Shown piece after piece: positions 28,928 to 33,490 of a DNA stretch of 33,490 nucleotides. The DNA is from Amycolatopsis circi. Its GTDB lineage: Bacteria; Actinomycetota; Actinomycetes; Mycobacteriales; Pseudonocardiaceae. The translations under genes were made by a program, and so were the position numbers. The notes beneath the pieces are model-generated. The model ran no database searches and was not told the origin of the DNA. It was given only the letters and a program-made list of their open reading frames with translations. The DNA is taken from positions 1-33,490 of the forward strand of contig NZ_PQIA01000109.1 in the NCBI RefSeq assembly GCF_003385235.1. Reading direction: 5' to 3'. How positions within the stretch are numbered: position 1 is the first letter of the stretch; each line of letters begins with the position of its first letter.

Positions 28928-30230
28928 GTTCGGCCTCCTCTAGAACAGCGCCGTCCGCGCCGTCCGCGACGTCGTGCAGTCCGGTTTCGCGCCAGTCGTC
29001 GGGCAGCAGATGGTCGAGTACGTCGTCGACGGTGACGGCGCCGAGCAGGTGGTCCTCGGGGTCGACGACCGGGCCGCACGCCAGGTTGTACGCCGCGAAA
29101 TACCGGGTGACCTCGGACAGCGTCGCCTCCGGGCGCAGCGCGGTGAGGTCGGTGTCCACCGCGCTGGCCACCAGTTCGGCGGGCGGTTCGCGCAGCAGCC
29201 GCTGGAAGTGCACTACGCCGACGAACCGGCCGGTCGGCGTCTCGGTCGGCGGGCGGCAGACGAACACCATGCTGGCGAGCGCGGCGGGGAGTTCGGCGTT
29301 GCGGATGTGCGCCAGCGCCTCGGCGATCGTCGCGTCCGGCGTCAGCACCACCGGTTCCGGCGTCATCAGACCGCCCGCGGTGTCCGACGAATACGCCAGC
29401 AGCCGTTTGACCGGCGCGGATTCCTCCGGCTCCATCAGCTCCAGCAGCCGGCTCTGCTCGGCCGGGGCGAGTTCGGCGAGCAGGTCGGCCGCGTCGTCCG
29501 GGTTCATCGCCTCGAGGATGTCGGCGGCGCGTTCCTCGGCGAGGTAGGCCAGCAGTTCCTTCTGGTCGTCCTCGGGCAGTTCCTCGATGACGTCCGCGAG
29601 CCGCTCGTCGTCCATCGCGTCGGCGACCTCGTGGCGGCGCTTCATCGGCAGGTCGCGCAGGGTCGCGGCGACGTCGACCGCGCGCATCGTGTCGAACAGC
29701 ATCAGCAGCTGGCCCGCGCCTTGCGGCTGTCCGGTCAGGTCGGTGAGCCCGAGCCCGGCGACCTCGTTCCACGGCAGCACCTGCATCGCGGCGCGCCGGC
29801 GGCCCAGCGTCAGCCGGGTCGTCCGCTCGCGGACGGCGAGCCTCGCCAGCACCCAGTCCCGCGTGCGGGTCGGTTCCATCGCCGCGTCGACCACGGTCAC
29901 CCGGGTTTCCGCGCCGGTGAGCGTGGCGTGCGCGTCGAGGAGCTGCCCGCACACCAGGACCTCGTTGGGCCGCTGGTGGAAATGCCGCATGTTGACCGAA
30001 CCGGTGGCGAGCGTCACGGCGTTCGGTTCGATCGAGGTGACCCGCAGCATGGGCACGAACACCCGCCGCCGGGTCGCCAGTTCCACGACCATGCCGAGAA
30101 CCCGCGGCGGCTGCTGGTCCAGCCGCAGCCCGGCGACGACGTCGCGGACCTTGCCGATCGATTCCCCGTCGGGACCGAATACCGGCAGACCGGCGAGCTG
30201 TGCTGCGTAAACCCGGTTTGTGCCTGCCAT
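28920..30230 (-). CDS. MgtE N-terminal and CBS domain protein without channel domain
   Basis: The protein has 436 residues. It starts with a PRC-barrel-like domain (about 1-90, GLPVFGPDGESIGKVRDVVAGL) and a second related segment. The MgtE N domain follows (about 185-285, repeated acidic helices such as MDDERLADVIEELPEDDQ and AADLLAELAPAEQSRLL). Then come two CBS motifs (about 295-415, TAGGLMTPEPVVLTPDATIAE, VDVDDVLDH-like end VTVDDVLDHLLPDD). In true MgtE channels these cytosolic domains sense Mg2+ and gate a membrane pore; here the pore is absent, so it cannot be a transporter alone. It may sense Mg2+ or nucleotides for a partner, perhaps the coupled DUF1003 protein (inference). Confidence 0.9.
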   Translation of the reverse strand: MAGTNRVYAAQLAGLPVFGPDGESIGKVRDVVAGLRLDQQPPRVLGMVVELATRRRVFVPMLRVTSIEPNAVTLATGSVNMRHFHQRPNEVLVCGQLLDAHATLTGAETRVTVVDAAMEPTRTRDWVLARLAVRERTTRLTLGRRRAAMQVLPWNEVAGLGLTDLTGQPQGAGQLLMLFDTMRAVDVAATLRDLPMKRRHEVADAMDDERLADVIEELPEDDQKELLAYLAEERAADILEAMNPDDAADLLAELAPAEQSRLLELMEPEESAPVKRLLAYSSDTAGGLMTPEPVVLTPDATIAEALAHIRNAELPAALASMVFVCRPPTETPTGRFVGVVHFQRLLREPPAELVASAVDTDLTALRPEATLSEVTRYFAAYNLACGPVVDPEDHLLGAVTVDDVLDHLLPDDWRETGLHDVADGADGAVLEEAERA

Positions 30231-30287
30231 GGCGCCGACACTATCGGCTGAGGGCCTGGCCCGCTCGTGCCGCTGCTCGGCGAATTC

Positions 30288-31202
30288 TCAGCTAAGCAGC
30301 GCCCATCGGGTCAGCACGGGCAGCGCTTCGGCGGACGGGCCGTCGTCGTCCTCGTCCAAACCGCCGAAATCGACCAGATCCTGGGCGTGCCACAGCCGGT
30401 TCTGCACGGCCCGGACGAGCGTCCACGCCTTGGCCCGGTCACGGTCCAGACCGCTCGCGGCGAGCTTCGAGTCCAGTGTGGATTCGCTGAACCGGTTCCA
30501 CAGCAACGAAAGCGCGCCGTATTCGAGGTCTCCGGCGAGCGGCTTCGGGTCGATCACCAGCCACGGCTCGCGGGTGCCGGACAGCACGTTCTCGTAATGC
30601 AGGTCCTCGTTCACCAGCGCGCTACCCGCTTCCGGGCCGAGGTCGCGGCACACCTGCAGCGCCGCGTCCAGCTCCCGGCGGGGGAGCGGTTCGCCCAGCT
30701 CCTGCCACGACCGGGGCAGTTCTTCGAGCAATTCCTCCGCGACGGCGGACAGCGTGCGCGTGAGTTCGACGGGCGCGGGCACGGCGAGCCGCCGGGCGAG
30801 TTCGCTCATGATCTCGACGGCGGGCAGCAGCGGCTCGTCCTCCAGCGTCCGGCTGTCGTCGAGACGCTCCAGCAGCATCGCGCCGTCCTCGGGCGAGGAC
30901 TCGTGCAGCAGCACCGAACCACGACCGGCCCATGTGGACAGTGCGAGCGGTTCGTGGCGCGATTCTTCTTCCACCCAGCCGAGTTTGAGCACCACGCGGG
31001 AGCCGTCCGCGCGCCGGGCGGGCTGGACGACGCCGACGTAGCCGTGCCGCGCGGTGTCCTCGAACTCCAGCTCCCACTTCCGGGCGTACTGCTGCGCGAG
31101 CGAGGGCAGCGACGCGAGCCACGGGACGGCTTCCGGACCGAGCACCTTGGGGGCGCGTTCGGCGAAGGCGGGCGGGATTTCCAAAACGGTCACAACGCCC
31201 AT
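30288..31202 (-). CDS. Aminoglycoside phosphotransferase-like kinase
   Basis: The 304-residue protein has the APH/streptomycin 6-kinase-type fold: GYVGVVQPARRADGSRVVLKLGW (nucleotide-binding strands with the Lys, split across two strands), MLLERLDD hinge, NEDLHYENVL catalytic loop and WLVIDPKPLAGDLEYGALSL metal loop. In the catalytic loop the usual HGD reads NED; the catalytic Asp and the Asn are kept. It could phosphorylate an antibiotic or, as often for chromosomal members, a metabolite; resistance should not be assumed. ATG at 31202 is chosen (GAGG about 11 nt before) over GTG at 31193. It is divergent from the SPFH gene, with 87 bp between. Confidence 0.85.
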   Translation of the reverse strand: MGVVTVLEIPPAFAERAPKVLGPEAVPWLASLPSLAQQYARKWELEFEDTARHGYVGVVQPARRADGSRVVLKLGWVEEESRHEPLALSTWAGRGSVLLHESSPEDGAMLLERLDDSRTLEDEPLLPAVEIMSELARRLAVPAPVELTRTLSAVAEELLEELPRSWQELGEPLPRRELDAALQVCRDLGPEAGSALVNEDLHYENVLSGTREPWLVIDPKPLAGDLEYGALSLLWNRFSESTLDSKLAASGLDRDRAKAWTLVRAVQNRLWHAQDLVDFGGLDEDDDGPSAEALPVLTRWALLS

Positions 31203-31289
31203 CCTGGCCGCCCTCGCAAACCGTTTCCGGGGCTGTCTCGCGCGCGTACAGTGAAGGAACAAAAGGGTTTGGTGAACCCGGGAGCTGCC

Positions 31290-32186
31290 ATGATCGTCGA
31301 GATTGTCAGCGCAGTGGTCGTCGCGGGCGGGGTGTGGCTCGCCTCCGCGGTACGCGTGGTGAAGCAGTACGAACGCGGGCTGGTGTTCCGTTTTGGCCGG
31401 GTGCGGACGAGCGTCCGCGAACCAGGGCTAGCGCTGCTGCTGCCGATGGCCGACCGCATGCAGAAGGTGAACATGCAGGTCATCACGCTGCCCGTACCCG
31501 CGCAGGACGGAATCACCCGCGACAACGTCACGGTCCGGGTGGACGCCGTCGTGTACTTCAAGGTGGTCGACCCGGTGCTGGCCACGGTCCACGTGCAGGA
31601 CTACCGGTCGGCGATCGGCCAGGTCGCGCAGACGTCGCTGCGGTCCATCATCGGCAAGAGCGACCTCGACGACCTGCTGTCGAACCGCGAACGGCTCAAC
31701 GAGGGCCTCGAGCTGATGATCGACAGCCCGGCGCTGGACTGGGGCATCCACATCGACCGGGTGGAGATCAAGGACGTCGCGCTGCCGGAGTCGATGAAAC
31801 GCTCGATGTCGCGTCAGGCCGAGGCCGAACGCGAACGCCGCGCCCGGGTGATCTCCGCGGACGGCGAACTGCAGGCGTCGCACAAGCTCGCCCAGGCCGC
31901 CGCGGCGATGGCGGACACCCCGGCGGCGCTGCAGTTGCGGCTGCTGGAGACGGTGGTGCAGGTGTCGGCGGAGAAGAACTCGACGCTGGTGCTGCCGTTC
32001 CCGGTGGAGCTGCTGCGGTTCCTCGACGCGCGGACCGATCCTCCGGCGAAACCGGCCGCGAAACCGCCGGAGCCGCGCACGCCGGAGGCTTCGGAGACGT
32101 CGGAGCTGTCGGAGGCGTCGAGCAACGGACAGGTCGTTCCGCGCGAGGCCGAGGCGAGCGACGTGCCGGATCAGCGGTCGAGGTAG
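31290..32186 (+). CDS. SPFH/Band 7 (slipin/stomatin-like) membrane protein
   Basis: The 298-residue protein has an N-terminal hydrophobic hairpin (IVEIVSAVVVAGGVWLASAV), then the Band 7 domain (about 20-190): VKQYERGLVFRFGRV, NVTVRVDAVVYFKVVDP, TSLRSIIGKSDLDDLLS and WGIHIDRVEIKDVALPESM. An Ala/Glu/Arg coiled-coil helix follows, then PFPVELLRFL, typical of slipins. The last ~55 residues are disordered (Pro/Glu/Ser/Ala). Such proteins form oligomeric membrane platforms; bacterial slipins often pair with an NfeD protease partner, which is absent here. ATG at 31290 has GGAG 5 nt upstream. Its 3' end overlaps the convergent DUF4190 gene by 16 bases. Confidence 0.93.
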   Translation: MIVEIVSAVVVAGGVWLASAVRVVKQYERGLVFRFGRVRTSVREPGLALLLPMADRMQKVNMQVITLPVPAQDGITRDNVTVRVDAVVYFKVVDPVLATVHVQDYRSAIGQVAQTSLRSIIGKSDLDDLLSNRERLNEGLELMIDSPALDWGIHIDRVEIKDVALPESMKRSMSRQAEAERERRARVISADGELQASHKLAQAAAAMADTPAALQLRLLETVVQVSAEKNSTLVLPFPVELLRFLDARTDPPAKPAAKPPEPRTPEASETSELSEASSNGQVVPREAEASDVPDQRSR

Positions 32187-32761
32187 CCGTTCAGGCCGAG
32201 GACCAGCAGCGTCACGAAGAAGCTGAGCCACAGCGCGACCGTCACATAGCCGAGCACGACGGCCGACAACGCCATGGTGCGTCCGCCCGCTTCGTTGCGG
32301 TTGGCCTTGGCCAGCGCGACATGCCCCATCGCGATGCCGGGGATCGAGAGAACGCAGGTCACCAGCCCAATCACCGAGCACACCAGCGCACCGGTCGCGA
32401 GTCCGGTGTCGGTGTTGTGCGCGTACGGCTGGTAGGCCGCGCCGTACGGCGGCGGAGCCGGGAAGGCCTGGTACGCGGGCGGCGGCGCGAACGGATCCGG
32501 TTGCGGCGCAACGGGATACGGCGTCGCGGGCGGTTGCGCGGCGGGAGCCGGTAGGTCGCCGGGCAGCTGCGCGACCGGGCCGGGGTCCGGCGCGGTCCAG
32601 CCCGGCGGGGGCACCAGCGGATCAGCCTCCGAAGTGGACGAGACGGCGTCCGCCGAGGTCTCGTACTGCGCGGGTTCGGAGGTGGCCGGCGGCTCGTACG
32701 GAGCGGGGTCCGCGGTCGGCGGCGGTTCGTACGCCGGTTCGCGGTCGGGCGGAGTGGTCAT
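32171..32761 (-). CDS. DUF4190 domain-containing membrane protein, Pro-rich
   Basis: The protein has 196 residues. The first ~118 are disordered, dominated by Pro, Ala, Tyr and acidic residues (repeats such as EPPPTADPAPYEPPATSEP). The last ~75 hold two hydrophobic spans in the DUF4190 pattern: ATGALVCSVIGLVTCVLSIPG, then IAMGHVALAKANRNEAGGR and ALSAVVLGYVTVALWLSF. The function is unknown. A second, shorter member follows in the same direction upstream (32820-33164), so the two are neighbouring paralogues. Mycobacteria have a Pro-rich membrane gene (Rv1233c) near this site, as recalled. Confidence 0.85.
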   Translation of the reverse strand: MTTPPDREPAYEPPPTADPAPYEPPATSEPAQYETSADAVSSTSEADPLVPPPGWTAPDPGPVAQLPGDLPAPAAQPPATPYPVAPQPDPFAPPPAYQAFPAPPPYGAAYQPYAHNTDTGLATGALVCSVIGLVTCVLSIPGIAMGHVALAKANRNEAGGRTMALSAVVLGYVTVALWLSFFVTLLVLGLNGYLDR

Positions 32762-32819
32762 CGGGGCTCCCTCGAGGTGCCGGGTTCGAAGGACGACGCT
32801 ACCGGGAATCGCGGCGGCA

Positions 32820-33164
32820 TCAGCTGAAAACTCCGGACTGGAACAATGCGCGCACGATCACCGGGACGAGGACGATCCAGACGATCAGCGCGGCGTAGCC
32901 GATCACGAACCCGGCGACCGCCAGCGCGCCGCCGGTGCCGCGGCCGCGGCGGGCCCGGTAGAACGCGAGGTGCCCCATCACGATCCCCGCGACGGCCATC
33001 GGCGCGCACAGCACGAACCCGGCGATCGAGCACACCAGCGACCCGAGCGCGAGCCCCGAGCCCGGCGACGGGCCTTGCGGCGGATAGGGCTGGTGCTCGT
33101 ACGAGGGGTGCTCGTAGCTGTCGCGGCCGGCGGGCTCGTCCCGGTCGTCGCTGGCCTCGCTCAT
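32820..33164 (-). CDS. DUF4190 domain-containing membrane protein, short paralogue
   Basis: The 114-residue protein has a short disordered Asp/Glu/Tyr/Pro N-terminus (1-35, with YEHPSYEHQPYPP), then the same two-span domain as its neighbour: LALGSLVCSIAGFVLCAP, IVMGHLAFYRARRGRGTGG and AVAGFVIGYAALIVWIVLV. The matching order GSLVCSI / GALVCSV and MGHLAFYRARR / MGHVALAKANR shows common origin. ATG at 33164 follows GGATCC-type sequence (GAAGGATCCCG). It ends 58 bp before the next DUF4190 start, probably one transcript. Confidence 0.85.
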   Translation of the reverse strand: MSEASDDRDEPAGRDSYEHPSYEHQPYPPQGPSPGSGLALGSLVCSIAGFVLCAPMAVAGIVMGHLAFYRARRGRGTGGALAVAGFVIGYAALIVWIVLVPVIVRALFQSGVFS

Positions 33165-33330
33165 CGGGATCCTTCTCGCGGTTTCGGGTGGATCAGCACC
33201 TTATCCGCACCTTAACGGGGGAAACCGGGGCCTGGCGTGAGCACCCTCATAGCCGCTCGGGCGCGAAGCAGTCATACTCCCCGGTAACCCAGCGCCGGGA
33301 GCCGGCGTCGCCGCCGAAGGGAGCCCAGTG

Positions 33331-33490
33331 ATGGCCCGTCTTGCCCGGACCGCCGGCCTGACCGATGTGCAGCAGGAGATTCTGTCCACGGTGCGGTCGT
33401 TCGTGGACAAGGAGATCATCCCGCACGCGCAGGCGCTGGAGCACGCCGACGAGTACCCGGCGGAGATCGTCGAGGGCATGAAGGAGATGG
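33331..33490 (+). CDS. Acyl-CoA dehydrogenase, N-terminal part (cut by window edge)
   Basis: The first 53 codons are present: MARLARTAGLTDVQQEILST, then VRSFVDKEIIPHAQALEHAD and EYPAEIVEGMKEM. This is the N-terminal helical domain of an acyl-CoA dehydrogenase (pattern VRxFVDKEIxPxAxxLExxDEYPxE), an FAD enzyme that oxidises acyl-CoA to enoyl-CoA. ATG at 33331 has AAGGGAG about 8 nt upstream. The rest lies outside the window, so substrate class and completeness cannot be judged. The 166-bp gap before it holds no gene; CATACT (33272-33277) might be a -10. Confidence 0.85.
   Translation, partial: MARLARTAGLTDVQQEILSTVRSFVDKEIIPHAQALEHADEYPAEIVEGMKEM

Noticed and set aside
30288..31202. Antibiotic resistance gene call for the APH-like kinase
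   Set aside because: The fold fits, but the catalytic loop reads NED instead of HGD, and chromosomal members often act on metabolites; resistance is not supported by the sequence alone.

Overview
The window looks like chromosomal DNA of a high-GC Gram-positive actinomycete, most likely Amycolatopsis or another member of the Pseudonocardiaceae (inferred; no 16S gene is present). The reasons are strong GC bias at third codon positions, frequent GTG starts, ATGA/GTGA stop-start overlaps, and typical actinobacterial genes: DUF3117, GpgS, the SigE-RseA-HtrA-TatB cluster, and Mrp without a CxxC motif. Much of the order (LOG protein, gpgS, DivIVA-domain protein, tag, DUF3117, O-methyltransferase, sigE, rseA, htrA, tatB, mrp, DUF1003, MgtE-N/CBS) matches, from memory, the Rv1205-Rv1233c stretch of Mycobacterium tuberculosis. 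Here it is interrupted by lineage-specific inserts.

Layout. 1-346: intergenic tandem and palindromic repeats. 347-3693 (minus): a secreted GH18 chitinase behind two DasR-like repeats, and a secreted M4 metalloprotease with a C-terminal chitin-binding module; together they look like a chitin/protein scavenging pair. 4053-5380: two tandem LOG-family proteins. 5385-7019: a PlsC-type acyltransferase and GpgS, divergent with 15 bp between start codons. 7115-7708: an unknown protein. 7692-12880 (minus): cydABDC for cytochrome bd oxidase and its assembly exporter, with an unusually short CydA. 13020-15366: a five-gene, translationally coupled unit (PadR regulator, permease-prefix membrane protein, DivIVA-like protein, SRPBCC protein, DNA-3-methyladenine glycosylase). 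15643-16437: a PaaG-like crotonase. 16640-18335: DUF3117 protein and leucyl aminopeptidase. 18616-19404: methionine aminopeptidase behind a cluster of palindromic sites. 19487-21637: divergent LysR regulator and MFS exporter. 21670-26384: O-methyltransferase, then the envelope-stress cluster sigE-rseA-htrA-tatB. 26698-27204: lipoprotein. 27259-30230 (minus): MgtE-N/CBS protein, DUF1003 protein and Mrp. 30288-33164: a kinase-like protein, an SPFH protein and two DUF4190 proteins. 33331 to the edge: start of an acyl-CoA dehydrogenase.

The most notable material lies between and at the ends of genes. There is a family of exactly 42-nt palindromes (20-nt arms, 2-nt loop) with compensating arm changes, sitting at gene ends. 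A second, composite intergenic repeat family is built on GTCCGTGAGGGGAACC units. There are two decayed tail-duplications of the gene just upstream (after pepA and after tatB). Several clean candidate operators precede cydA, map, sigE and the chitinase gene. No tRNA, rRNA, CRISPR array, insertion sequence or prophage was seen.
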